From NCBI RefSeq assembly GCF_004571135.1, contig NZ_SPSB01000003.1, positions 62,001 to 126,000 of the forward strand: 64,000 bases of DNA, read 5' to 3'. The notes under the pieces were generated by a model. The model had not been told where the DNA came from. It did not search any database and saw only the letters and a list, made by a program, of their open reading frames with translations. Shown in pieces: positions 54,188 through 62,639 of the stretch; positions within the stretch are counted from its first letter, which is position 1, and the number at the start of each line of letters is the position of its first letter. This DNA is from Algoriphagus kandeliae. GTDB taxonomy: Bacteria > Bacteroidota > Bacteroidia > Cytophagales > Cyclobacteriaceae. The position numbers and the translations under genes are program-made.

Positions 54188-56449
54188 ATGACCAAAGTAA
54201 ACACGAAACTCGACCGAAGATCATTTTTGAAAGTTTCAGCATTAGCTGGAGGTGGGATGATGCTCAGCTTTAGCTGGTTGGCAGGCTGTAAGCCAACAGT
54301 TGAAGAAGAACTGGGATTGCCCAAGGAGTGGTTTGAATTAAATAGCTATATCAAAATAGGAGAAAATGGCGCTGTGACCCTCTACTCTCCAAATCCAGAA
54401 TTTGGATCCAATGTCAAAACTTCCATGCCGATGATCTTGGCGGAAGAGCTTGACACGGATTGGAAAAATGTATGGGTAGAGCAGGCTGATTTTTATCCGG
54501 AACGATTCGACAGACAATTCACAGGAGGAAGTCAAGGTATCCGAATGGGATGGACTCCTTTGCGGACTGCAGGTGCAACGGCAAGAGCCATGCTGGTAGC
54601 TGCAGCTGCGCAAAACTGGAATGTCCCTGCAAATGAAATCACCACTTCAGCTGGAATTTTGGAACATAAAGCAAGTGGCAAAAAAGCTAATTATGGAGAA
54701 ATGGCTTCCCTAGCTGCCACTTTAGAGGTTCCTGAGGAGGTAGAATTAAAAGACATCAACGATTTCAAAATCATCGGGCATTCCAAAAAGAATGTAGACG
54801 GGCAAAAAATCGTAAGCGGAAAGCCACTCTTCGCGATTGATCATAAAGTAGAAGGAATGAAATACGCTGCCATCGTACATCCTCCTGCCTTTGGAATGCG
54901 CTTGAAATCTTTCGATAAAAGTTCCGTAATGGGAATGTCTGGGATTCAGGATGTTTTCCCTGTCAATGTATTCAAGGATGATTATGTCCAAAACTTTTTT
55001 GATACCACCACTTTCCCAGAGATTATTGCCATCGTAGGCAACTCTACTTGGGAAGTCATGCAAGCCAAAAAGAATTTGGTTGCGGAATGGGAAAAAGCTC
55101 CTGAAACAAAAATCGCAATGGCTGGATTCGGTGGAAACAGCATGGAAGTAACCGTTCCAGCAGGATTAGAGAATTCTTCCAGTCATAAATCAAGAATGGC
55201 TGAATTCCTAAAAAAGCCAGGAACAGTAGTTCGAAAAGATGGCGATCCTGAAGGCATGTTTAAAAAGGCTGCTAAAGTCATCGAACGAACGTACTCAGCT
55301 CCATTCTTGGCCCATAATACAATGGAACCTATGAACTGCTTTGCTGATGTTAAAGGTGATAGAGCCGTGATTTATGGTCCTACCCAGGCTCCTGAATTTA
55401 TTATGGGTACAATTTCTAGTAGTTTGGGAATTCCTCGAGAAAATATTCAGATCAATTTAGCCCGTATGGGAGGTGGATTTGGAAGAAGGGCCTACAGCCA
55501 CCACATGGTGGAAGCGGCTTTGATTTCTCAAAAAATACAGGCTCCTGTGAAGATGGTTTATTCACGGGAAGACGATATGTCAGCTGGTGTTTATCGTCCT
55601 ACCTATTCTGCGACTTATCGAGCTGCTTTGGATGAAAACAACAATCTCCTTGCCTTGCATGTAAAGGCCGGTGGAATACCTGAATCTCCATTGCATGCTA
55701 ATCGATTCCCTGCTGGGGCCTTGGATCATTACATGGCAGAAAGCTGGGATATCCCATCCAACATCACCATTGGTGCTTTCCGAGCTCCGCGATCTAACTT
55801 TATCGCTGGAGCAGAGCAAAGCTTCTTAGATGAATTGGCTGAGGAAATGGGTAAAGATCCAATTGATTTCCGTCTGGAATTACTTAAGCGAGCTGAAACT
55901 GACCCGGTTGGCAGCAATAATGATTATGATCCAAAACGCTATGCAGGAGTCTTGCAGTTAGTCAAGGAAAAATCAAACTGGAGTCAAGCCCAATCCAATG
56001 TTCACCGTGGCGTTTCCGCATACTTCTGTCATAATTCCTATGTAGCAGAGGTGGTAGACACTGTCATCAAGGACAATAAACCTGTGGTTGAATCGGTTTA
56101 CGCAGCAGTTGATTGCGGAATTGTAGTCAATCCGGATGCTGCTGCCAATATGGGTGAAGGTGCAATTGTGGACGGTATTGGGAATGCTTTCTTTGGGGAA
56201 TTGGCCTTTAATAATGGAGCGCCTACCAAAACCAATTTCGATACTTATAGAATGATTCGACAAAAAGAATCTCCAAAGAAAATCGAGGTTCATTTTGTAG
56301 AATCCACCGAAAATCCAACTGGTTTGGGAGAACCACTCTTCCCTCCTGTATTTGCTGCATTGGCAAATTCACTTTACAAGGCAACTGGCAAACGCTACTA
56401 CGAGCAGCCATTTGCACCACAGTTGGAAATGGAAAATTTGAGAATGTAA
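54188..56449 (+). CDS. Molybdopterin-binding large subunit (IorB-like), copy 2
   Basis: 753 residues, a clear paralogue of the 51372-53609 gene: the same Tat signal (DRRSFLKVSALAGGG) with WLAGC (Cys34), the same order of domains, and the same GLGEPLFPPVFAALANSLYKATG end. Small insertions distinguish the two copies, for instance in the part before the pair of APFLAHNTMEPMNCF and APFLSHNCMEPMNFF segments. GGGFGRRAYSHHMVEAA and AFRAPRSNFIAGAEQSFLDE are present, and the GLGEP catalytic Glu is intact. The two copies may share the small subunit and act on different substrates. The gene is followed by a hairpin repeat and a terminator. Confidence 0.9.
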   Translation: MTKVNTKLDRRSFLKVSALAGGGMMLSFSWLAGCKPTVEEELGLPKEWFELNSYIKIGENGAVTLYSPNPEFGSNVKTSMPMILAEELDTDWKNVWVEQADFYPERFDRQFTGGSQGIRMGWTPLRTAGATARAMLVAAAAQNWNVPANEITTSAGILEHKASGKKANYGEMASLAATLEVPEEVELKDINDFKIIGHSKKNVDGQKIVSGKPLFAIDHKVEGMKYAAIVHPPAFGMRLKSFDKSSVMGMSGIQDVFPVNVFKDDYVQNFFDTTTFPEIIAIVGNSTWEVMQAKKNLVAEWEKAPETKIAMAGFGGNSMEVTVPAGLENSSSHKSRMAEFLKKPGTVVRKDGDPEGMFKKAAKVIERTYSAPFLAHNTMEPMNCFADVKGDRAVIYGPTQAPEFIMGTISSSLGIPRENIQINLARMGGGFGRRAYSHHMVEAALISQKIQAPVKMVYSREDDMSAGVYRPTYSATYRAALDENNNLLALHVKAGGIPESPLHANRFPAGALDHYMAESWDIPSNITIGAFRAPRSNFIAGAEQSFLDELAEEMGKDPIDFRLELLKRAETDPVGSNNDYDPKRYAGVLQLVKEKSNWSQAQSNVHRGVSAYFCHNSYVAEVVDTVIKDNKPVVESVYAAVDCGIVVNPDAAANMGEGAIVDGIGNAFFGELAFNNGAPTKTNFDTYRMIRQKESPKKIEVHFVESTENPTGLGEPLFPPVFAALANSLYKATGKRYYEQPFAPQLEMENLRM

Positions 56450-56456
56450 GATTTGA

Positions 56457-56494
56457 ATAAACCTTTGAGGTTTTCAAAACCTTGAAGGTTTATA
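56457..56494. repeat. Long imperfect palindrome, possible dispersed repeat
   Basis: Eighteen-base arms (ataaacctttgaggtttt and its near-complement) with two G-U pairs and about one base between them, just after the second large-subunit gene. No T run follows directly. AT-rich palindromes of the AAACCTT...AAGGTTT type recur between genes in many Bacteroidota, so it may be a dispersed element. Confidence 0.5.
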
Positions 56495-56519
56495 TTCTAA
56501 AGCAATATTTACTGGAATA

Positions 56520-56550
56520 GCCCGGGGAGAAATCTTCGGGCATTTTTTTT
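56520..56550 (+). terminator. Rho-independent terminator after the molybdenum-enzyme unit
   Basis: Eight-base stem with two G-U pairs, gcccgggg (56520-56527) and cttcgggc (56534-56541), six-base loop, then eight T. It lies 70 bases after the last stop. Confidence 0.85.
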
Positions 56551-56575
56551 AAGACTTGAAAAAGTTTGAAAACTT

Positions 56576-57550
56576 TCAACTGTTTAACGATGCTTCGATG
56601 CTGTCATTGATTTTGTCCAAATCAATGATATAGCCAGTTCCTTTCTCTGATAATATAGGCACAAACTTTCTTCCCCAAACAAATTCATTGTAGAGATAGG
56701 AAGTCCTGACATGGACAGAATCTGAATAAGCATCATTCATTCCTTCTACAGCTATTAAAATCTCTGTGTCCGAAGCAGCCATTTTCTCGGGAGTTTCTTC
56801 AAAAAATGGACTATCCGGAGTAATTGGATGAACTACCGTCCAGCTTGTTGAGAAAAACTGAATAAAATCCCGTTCCAAAGCTAGATTATAATACTTCCTG
56901 GTCAATTTCCCAGTTTCATCTTTTTCGTTTCGACTCATCATGACATTGACTTTTACATTAATCAAATGGCTATTCCGCTCATTGATCATTCTAAACATCA
57001 ATCCATTCATATCCAGATAGGGTGAAACCAAAATATTTCTACTAAATAAAATTTTCGGACTAGGGGTACTAAAGCGACCATAGACCAAACCCGTAATCAA
57101 TGCAAACATCATCAAACCAACCAAGGCTTCCACAGCAGCCACTGCATTCGTCAAGCTTCCCAAAGGGCTGATATGCCCATATCCTACTGTGGTCAGGGTT
57201 TGACTACTAAAAAAGAAAGCTCCCCAAAAGGGGGAAACGAATTGAGTTTGCTCATCAATACCACTGAGATGCTCTATTCCTATCCAGTAATACATACCTG
57301 CAAACACCAGATTAACAACAAAATAGGAAAGAGCTATCACCAAAACGAATTCAAAAACCGGCATGGTAATCATTCGGTGATAAAGATTGAGCCATGCCGA
57401 AAATGACTGTCCCTTTCTTTTAACATTAAATGATCCATCTGGAAGGATCAACCTTGCGCGAGTACTCGTGGTGGCAGTACCAAAACCTGAATCTTTCCGA
57501 TTCCTCTCCTCTTCTAATTTGGATATTTTCGCCCCGACTTTTTTACTCAT
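56576..57550 (-). CDS. Inward-rectifier potassium channel (KirBac-like)
   Basis: 324 residues. Cytoplasmic N-terminus, first membrane helix near residues 65-90, a pore helix with selectivity filter TVGYG at 121-125 followed by HISPLGS, and a second helix near 133-160 (EALVGLMMFALITGLVYGRFS). The C-terminal cytoplasmic Kir beta domain continues to the end (RMINERNSHLINVKVNVMMSRNE, WTVVHPITPDSPFF). It has the full Kir plan, unlike simple two-helix K channels. Regulation of KirBac by lipids or small ligands is known from other species. It converges on the molybdenum-enzyme unit and stands alone. Confidence 0.92.
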   Translation of the reverse strand: MSKKVGAKISKLEEERNRKDSGFGTATTSTRARLILPDGSFNVKRKGQSFSAWLNLYHRMITMPVFEFVLVIALSYFVVNLVFAGMYYWIGIEHLSGIDEQTQFVSPFWGAFFFSSQTLTTVGYGHISPLGSLTNAVAAVEALVGLMMFALITGLVYGRFSTPSPKILFSRNILVSPYLDMNGLMFRMINERNSHLINVKVNVMMSRNEKDETGKLTRKYYNLALERDFIQFFSTSWTVVHPITPDSPFFEETPEKMAASDTEILIAVEGMNDAYSDSVHVRTSYLYNEFVWGRKFVPILSEKGTGYIIDLDKINDSIEASLNS

Positions 57551-57794
57551 TTGTGCTCATTTTTTGAAAAGAAAATTCACCAAAAACCAATAAGACTGTT
57601 GATTCTGCTCTTCGCTTAAAGAAAACAAAATAGAAATTTATCTCTACTTGCAGAAATCCATTTTTTGAGGATAACCAAAGGAAGAGCTCGAGAAGACTTA
57701 TCCATATCAGAATAACAATTTCTCACATTTCCCTTGAGAAGTAGCAATTATTCAGACTAATCAATAAATTCTGATCTCAAAACCCTACTAGCCT

Positions 57795-59387
57795 ATGAAA
57801 CCAATCACTTTAAGTAAAATTCAAGCTACTTTCCTGATTTTTACTTTCCTGTTAGCATTTTCTCCGATAATAGCTTTAAGTCAGGAATCACCCTTAAAAC
57901 CCCGAATCATCATCACCGCAGACCCCGAATTGGATGATAATAATTCTCTGATTCGAATGATTCTCTACAGTTCGGATCTTCAAATAGAGGGCTTAATCTA
58001 TGCAAGCAGTCAGTTTCATTGGAAGGGAGATGGAAAAGGAACCAAGTGGTTTGTACCAGGAAGAGAGTATGATCGATTTGGAATGAATGAGTGCCCCTGT
58101 GAATCTTGGAGATGGGCAGATGATGAGCGATTTATCCATGAAATCGTGGAAGCCTATGAAAAATCGTATCCAAATCTAAAAATCCATAATTCTGATTACC
58201 CTAGCCCGGAACTATTAAAATCAGTTATCCGATATGGAAATATTGAATTTGACGGGGACTACAGTAAAGATTCACCTGGTTCGGAATTGATAAGGGAATT
58301 AATTCTGGATGAAAAACCCGGAAAACTATTCATTACCGCTTGGGGAGGTGGCAGCACTATTGCCCGGGCATTATATACCATTCAAAGAGACTTTGAGTTT
58401 ACTGAGGACTGGAAAGAAATCCAGGATAAAATCAGCAGAAAAGTATTGCTTTTACCCTCTGGAGATCAGGATGATACATTTGCCACTTACATCCGTCCCA
58501 ATTGGCCAAATATCGAAATTCGGCAATTCCGTCAGGTACCAAGCTATGGCTATGGAGCACAAATCAGAGCTACTCCTGAAAACGCGCCTTATTTAACTTC
58601 CCAATGGATGAAAGAAAACATCTCAGACCGCAGACCTTTTGGAGAACTTTATCGGGTTTGGGGAGATGGAAAGCAAATGGTTGAAGGTGATAAGGTGGAT
58701 TATTTTGGATTTGCGGGATATACCAATGAACAGCTTAAGGAGATGGGATACTTTGTTTGGCTACCCGTTCAAGAAAAAGGTTCTTGGCTAGGTGAAGGAG
58801 ACAATCATACGGTCATGAACATGCTTGGAAATGGGCTTCGGGCATTTGAAAAAGGAACTTATGGCGGATGGGGAGGTAGAACCATTCTTACTGAACAACC
58901 CAGTCAAGTTCCTGGAATGGGCTCAACCGGATCGGCTGAAGATATGGCTGCTTTACTTTCTTCGCAAAATAGAGCGCAAAACGAATTAGAAGATTTCCCC
59001 AATTATTTCCCTGCAGCCCAACGAGACTTTGCAGCTAGAATGAAATGGTCAGTAAGTCCAAAATTTGAAGATGCAAATCATCCTCCCATGGTCAGGATTC
59101 AGGGACCTTTGACTTTGGCTGTATCTCCTGGCCAAAAAATCAAACTACATGCTGAATCGAAGGATCCTGATGGCAACCAAGTAGAGCTTTCTTGGTACCA
59201 AACACCTGTCAGTGGAAATGAAGTAAAGGCATCCTTTTCCCAAACTTCAGGCAAATCCATAGAGCTAAGTATTCCCGAAGATGCAATCCCCGGTCAAGAA
59301 GTTCATGTGATTGTGGCAGGCACTGATGATGGCTCCCCTAAATTGACAAACTATCAGCGGGTGATCATTATCATTAAAGGCCAATAA
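57795..59387 (+). CDS. DUF1593 domain protein (nucleoside-hydrolase-like, secreted)
   Basis: 530 residues with a signal peptide ending near residue 30 (IIALSQ). A nucleoside-hydrolase-like core begins IITADPELDDNNSLIRMILYS, where Asp43, Asp47 and Asp48 fit the metal-binding DxxxDD pattern, and SQFHWKGDGKGTKWF follows. Residues about 360-420 (NHTVMNMLGNGLRAFEKGTYGGWGGR) are typical of DUF1593. The C-terminal 110 residues are an Ig-like domain ending DDGSPKLTNYQRVIIIIKGQ. The activity of the family is not established; a polysaccharide or nucleoside substrate has been suggested from the fold. It is a single gene, convergent with thiL. Confidence 0.82.
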   Translation: MKPITLSKIQATFLIFTFLLAFSPIIALSQESPLKPRIIITADPELDDNNSLIRMILYSSDLQIEGLIYASSQFHWKGDGKGTKWFVPGREYDRFGMNECPCESWRWADDERFIHEIVEAYEKSYPNLKIHNSDYPSPELLKSVIRYGNIEFDGDYSKDSPGSELIRELILDEKPGKLFITAWGGGSTIARALYTIQRDFEFTEDWKEIQDKISRKVLLLPSGDQDDTFATYIRPNWPNIEIRQFRQVPSYGYGAQIRATPENAPYLTSQWMKENISDRRPFGELYRVWGDGKQMVEGDKVDYFGFAGYTNEQLKEMGYFVWLPVQEKGSWLGEGDNHTVMNMLGNGLRAFEKGTYGGWGGRTILTEQPSQVPGMGSTGSAEDMAALLSSQNRAQNELEDFPNYFPAAQRDFAARMKWSVSPKFEDANHPPMVRIQGPLTLAVSPGQKIKLHAESKDPDGNQVELSWYQTPVSGNEVKASFSQTSGKSIELSIPEDAIPGQEVHVIVAGTDDGSPKLTNYQRVIIIIKGQ

Positions 59388-59396
59388 TCCTTATAA

Positions 59397-59431
59397 AAAA
59401 ATCCCCTGAAGATTCATTTCAGGGGATTTTT
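59397..59431. terminator. Bidirectional terminator between the DUF1593 gene and thiL
   Basis: Fourteen-base perfect arms aaaaatcccctgaa (59397-59410) and ttcaggggattttt (59418-59431) with a 7-base loop. A and T runs at the two ends make it work for both convergent genes. Confidence 0.9.
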
Positions 59432-59435
59432 CACT

Positions 59436-60464
59436 TTAAAAATGTTGCCAGCCTTGGGCTTTGACCTGAACTGCTGTACCGCTTTTAGTTACTAGAAATT
59501 TACCTTCCTCAGCCTTCGTGATATGACCAATAAAATGGACGTCGGGATGTTTTTCCAATTTTGGAAAATCCTTCTGGTCAATTGTAAATAACAACTCATA
59601 ATCCTCTCCCCCATTCAAAACACAGGTGATGGGATCAATTCCAAGTTCTACTGCCGTATCATAAGTCTGCTTATCAATAGGAAGCTTGTCCTCATAAATG
59701 GTAGCACCCACACCGGAAGCTTTGCTGATATGGAAAATTTCAGAAGCCAAACCATCGGAAATATCCATCATAGAAGTAGGCACCACTCCAAGTTCACGGA
59801 ATTCATGAATAATATCCATTCGAGCATCCGGTTTCAACTGACGCCCACTTACAATCGCATATTTCTCCAAATCCGGTTTCATGTCAGGATTGGCTAAAAA
59901 CACCTGCTTTTCCCTCTCCAAAACCTGAAGTCCTACTAAAGCTCCTCCCAAGTCTCCTGTAACACATAAAATATCGTTGACCTTGGCACCACTTCGGTAA
60001 GTCACTTGCTCTTTTTTAGCTTCTCCGATAGCTGTAATGGAAATAATCAAACCTCCTCTTGAAGCCGTAGTATCACCACCAACCAAATCTACTCCATAAT
60101 GCTCACAGGCAGCATTAATCCCAGAATAAATGGCATCTACTGCCTCCACAGAAAAACGATTGGAAAGTGCAATGCTCACGGTAATTTGTTTGGGAATGGC
60201 ATTCATTGCAGCGATATCAGATATATTGACCGCAACTGCCTTAAAGCCCACGTGTGGCAAAGGAGCATAGGCTAAATCAAAGTGAACCCCTTCCAACAAT
60301 AAATCGGTAGTGACCACTTTCACATGATCGCCAGCATCAATTACTGCCGCATCATCCCCAATACCTTTTAGCGTAGATGAATTTTTGATTTGAACCTTCT
60401 CATTCAAATGATCGATGAGTCCAAACTCACCAAATTCACTTATTTCTGTTCGTTTTTCTGACAT
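59436..60464 (-). CDS. thiL: Thiamine-monophosphate kinase
   Basis: Phosphorylates thiamine monophosphate to the diphosphate cofactor. Family motifs are seen in order: EFGLIDHL, GIGDDAAVID, VTTDLLLEGVHFD (Mg-ATP site), KAVAVNISDIAAMNA, LVGGDTTAS, VTGDLGGALVGL, MDISDGLASEIFHI and GGEDYELLFTI. The 342-residue length is standard. The leader before the gene is an intergenic stretch with near-repeats; I see no TPP riboswitch. The gene lies 98 bases after mce on the same strand. Confidence 0.95.
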   Translation of the reverse strand: MSEKRTEISEFGEFGLIDHLNEKVQIKNSSTLKGIGDDAAVIDAGDHVKVVTTDLLLEGVHFDLAYAPLPHVGFKAVAVNISDIAAMNAIPKQITVSIALSNRFSVEAVDAIYSGINAACEHYGVDLVGGDTTASRGGLIISITAIGEAKKEQVTYRSGAKVNDILCVTGDLGGALVGLQVLEREKQVFLANPDMKPDLEKYAIVSGRQLKPDARMDIIHEFRELGVVPTSMMDISDGLASEIFHISKASGVGATIYEDKLPIDKQTYDTAVELGIDPITCVLNGGEDYELLFTIDQKDFPKLEKHPDVHFIGHITKAEEGKFLVTKSGTAVQVKAQGWQHF

Positions 60465-60469
60465 ATCTT

Positions 60470-60560
60470 ATTGTACCAAGTTCTAAGTCCCAAGTACCAA
60501 GACTGCATATTTTTGACTCGGCATCTTTAAGGTCGGACTTTTTACTATTTACGATTTACT
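60470..60560. repeat. Near-repeat intergenic stretch between mce and thiL
   Basis: Short related units recur: gtaccaag at 60473-60480, aagtccca near 60485 and agtaccaag at 60493-60501, followed by similar blocks near 60541-60560 (actatttacgatttactactt). Degenerate AAGTACCAAGT-type stretches of this kind are known between genes in Bacteroidota, but their origin is not settled. No coding potential is seen. Confidence 0.4.
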
Positions 60561-60562
60561 AC

Positions 60563-60967
60563 TTACAAATTCTTCTCTTGGCAAAGTTCCACCAACACCC
60601 CATTCGTGCTTCGGGGATGCAAAAATACCACTAATTTATTATCGGCCCCTTCTTTGGGTGTCTCATTCAATATTTCGAAACCAGCATCCTTCAAGCGCTG
60701 TACCTCCGAATGAATATCGGCTACATCAAATGCAATATGATGGATTCCCTCGTTTCGCTTTTCTAAATATTTTGAAATGGGACTATCCGGTCGAGTAGCT
60801 TGAAGTAATTCCACTTTGGTTTCACCTACTTGAAAGAAAGATGTTTCCACTCCTTCACCCTCCACTCTTTCGGATTTATACGCTTCTTTTCCTAACAATT
60901 TGGCAAACAACTCATTGGATTTTTCCAAATCCGCCACAGCAATCCCGATATGCTCAATTTTTCTCAT
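60563..60967 (-). CDS. mce: Methylmalonyl-CoA epimerase
   Basis: Interconverts the (R) and (S) forms of methylmalonyl-CoA in propionate metabolism. 134 residues of the glyoxalase/VOC fold. Metal ligands are expected at His6 (EHIGIAV), the HHIAFDV segment near 76, and the LVEL Glu near the C-terminus. VETSFFQVGETKVELLQATRPDSPISKYLEKRNEG carries the conserved epimerase features. It lies upstream of thiL on the same strand. The mutase genes are not visible in the window. Confidence 0.92.
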   Translation of the reverse strand: MRKIEHIGIAVADLEKSNELFAKLLGKEAYKSERVEGEGVETSFFQVGETKVELLQATRPDSPISKYLEKRNEGIHHIAFDVADIHSEVQRLKDAGFEILNETPKEGADNKLVVFLHPRSTNGVLVELCQEKNL

Positions 60968-60979
60968 CTTGATAATTCT

Positions 60980-60987
60980 TATATTTG
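60980..60987 (+). promoter_or_regulatory. Possible -7 promoter element for the HesB/IscA gene
   Basis: TATATTTG matches TAnnTTTG on the plus strand in the divergent gap after mce, 72 bases before the ATG at 61060. No convincing -33 was found. Confidence 0.35.
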
Positions 60988-61059
60988 TAATTGAATTATT
61001 TAGAGCGAGGGTGCGTTTACCCTGCTAAATAAAATTGGAAGACGTAAAGTTAAGAATAT

Positions 61060-61386
61060 ATGATCATCGTATCTGATAAAGCGAAAGAGCGGATTTTGGA
61101 ATTAAGAAAAGAAGAAGGACGAACTGAAAATGAAAACATCCGCGTATCGGTCAAAGGTGGCGGTTGTTCAGGATTGATGTACGACCTGAATTTTGATGCT
61201 CAAACTACCGAAACAGACCATGTTTTTGAGGATAAAGGAATCAAAATCATCGTAGATCGAAAAAGTTTGCTCTATTTGGCTGGAACCACGCTAGAATTTA
61301 GTGATGGACTCAATGGAAAAGGTTTTCAATTCATCAACCCGAATGCAAGTCGCACCTGCGGTTGTGGAGAGAGTTTTTCAGTCTGA
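61060..61386 (+). CDS. HesB/IscA family iron-sulfur assembly protein
   Basis: A-type carrier that holds or hands on Fe-S clusters. 108 residues. The three conserved cysteines are Cys36 (GGGCSGLMY) and Cys100/Cys102 (TCGCGESFSV). The beta-sandwich between them (VFEDKGIKIIVDRKSLLYLAGTTLEFSDGL) is typical. It is a single gene, divergent from mce, and ends in a good terminator. It could serve the Fe-S enzymes of the window (MoaA, MtaB, IorA), which is inference. Confidence 0.93.
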   Translation: MIIVSDKAKERILELRKEEGRTENENIRVSVKGGGCSGLMYDLNFDAQTTETDHVFEDKGIKIIVDRKSLLYLAGTTLEFSDGLNGKGFQFINPNASRTCGCGESFSV

Positions 61387-61405
61387 TAAAATTTAACACT
61401 ATTTG

Positions 61406-61431
61406 AAAGCAACCTTAGGGTTGCTTTTTTT
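61406..61431 (+). terminator. Rho-independent terminator after the HesB/IscA gene
   Basis: Nine-base arms aaagcaacc (61406-61414) and ggttgcttt (61419-61427) with a 4-base loop, followed by T. It is 20 bases after the stop. Confidence 0.88.
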
Positions 61432-61517
61432 ATGGAAAAAACTTTACTCTAAATCTATTTCCATTTTTACATCTATTTTTTGTACAAAATCCTTTCTTCA
61501 AAATCCCCTTCAATCCT

Positions 61518-61525
61518 TACCTTTG
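61518..61525 (+). promoter_or_regulatory. Possible -7 promoter element for gcvT
   Basis: TACCTTTG matches TAnnTTTG, 19 bases before the ATG of gcvT at 61545. The -33 element is weak (TTC instead of TTG). Confidence 0.45.
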
Positions 61526-61544
61526 GCGACAAATCAAGTCAATC

Positions 61545-62639
61545 ATGGAAGAAGCAGTCAAAAAAATCCAACTCAACGATTTACACGAGGCCCTAGGAGG
61601 CAAAATGGTTCCTTTCGCAGGTTTTAATATGCCTGTCCGATACAGTTCCGATAAAGAGGAGCATCAATGTGTCCGTCAGGGAGTTGGGGTATTTGATGTA
61701 TCACACATGGGGGAATTTATGGTTGAAGGACCACATGCTTTGGAATTGATCCAGAAAGTGACTTCCAATGACGCTTCCAAATTAGTGGACGGTCAGGCAC
61801 AGTATTCCTGCTTTCCTAATCAAACTGGAGGTATCGTCGATGACTTGATTGTATACAAGTTTGCAGATGAAAAATACATGCTGGTTGTGAATGCTTCCAA
61901 TATTCAAAAAGATTGGAATTGGATCAATCAGCACAACACCATGGGTGCCAAGCTCAAGAATATTTCGGATGAAATCTCCCTTTTTGCCGTCCAAGGACCA
62001 AAAGCTATCGAAGCCGTTCAATCTCTGACACCGGTAAATCTTTCCGAAGTGAAATTTTATCACTTTACAATAGGTGAATTTGCAGGTGTCCAAGATGTAA
62101 TTATTTCAGGAACAGGTTATACAGGTGCTGGAGGATTTGAGATTTATGTAAAAAATGAAGATGCCGAAAAGGTTTGGAATGCCATTTTTGAAGCTGGAAA
62201 GGACTTTGATATCAAGCCAATCGGATTGGGAGCAAGAGATACCTTGCGATTGGAAATGGGCTATTGTCTGTATGGAAATGACATTGATGATACCACTTCC
62301 CCAATCGAAGCAGGATTGGGATGGATTACCAAATTCACAAAGGATTTCATCAACTCTGAGGCATTAAAAGCTCAAAAAGAAGCAGGCGTAACCCGAAAAT
62401 TGGTTGGATTCGTGATGCAGGAAAGAGGTATCCCAAGAGGGCATTATCCCATTTTAGACGCAGAGGGAAATCTAATAGGTGAAGTTACCAGCGGTACCAT
62501 GTCACCCTCTATGGAAGTTGGGATCGGTTTGGGATATGTCAAGACTGAATTCAGTAAGCCGGGAACAGAAATTTTTATTCAAGTCAGAAATAAAAACCTC
62601 AAAGCTCAGGTAGAAAAACTTCCTCTTTATAAAGGATGA
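61545..62639 (+). CDS. gcvT: Glycine cleavage system aminomethyltransferase GcvT
   Basis: T-protein of the glycine cleavage system. It moves the aminomethyl group to tetrahydrofolate, releasing ammonia. Conserved segments in order: [28 protein letters not shown] (key Asp of the active site), ANDDLIVYK-type [56 protein letters not shown] and [12 protein letters not shown]. At 364 residues it is normal length. gcvH and gcvP are not next to it. Its stop overlaps the start of comB by 4 bases (ATGA), indicating coupled translation. Confidence 0.96.
   Translation: MEEAVKKIQLNDLHEALGGKMVPFAGFNMPVRYSSDKEEHQCVRQGVGVFDVSHMGEFMVEGPHALELIQKVTSNDASKLVDGQAQYSCFPNQTGGIVDDLIVYKFADEKYMLVVNASNIQKDWNWINQHNTMGAKLKNISDEISLFAVQGPKAIEAVQSLTPVNLSEVKFYHFTIGEFAGVQDVIISGTGYTGAGGFEIYVKNEDAEKVWNAIFEAGKDFDIKPIGLGARDTLRLEMGYCLYGNDIDDTTSPIEAGLGWITKFTKDFINSEALKAQKEAGVTRKLVGFVMQERGIPRGHYPILDAEGNLIGEVTSGTMSPSMEVGIGLGYVKTEFSKPGTEIFIQVRNKNLKAQVEKLPLYKG

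Noticed and set aside
51372..56449. The two large-subunit copies as an assembly or duplication artefact.
   Set aside because: The copies differ throughout in protein and DNA sequence and have different inserts, so this is an old gene duplication.
60465..60562. A TPP riboswitch in front of thiL.
   Set aside because: The space contains only near-repeats. None of the conserved THI-box segments was seen.
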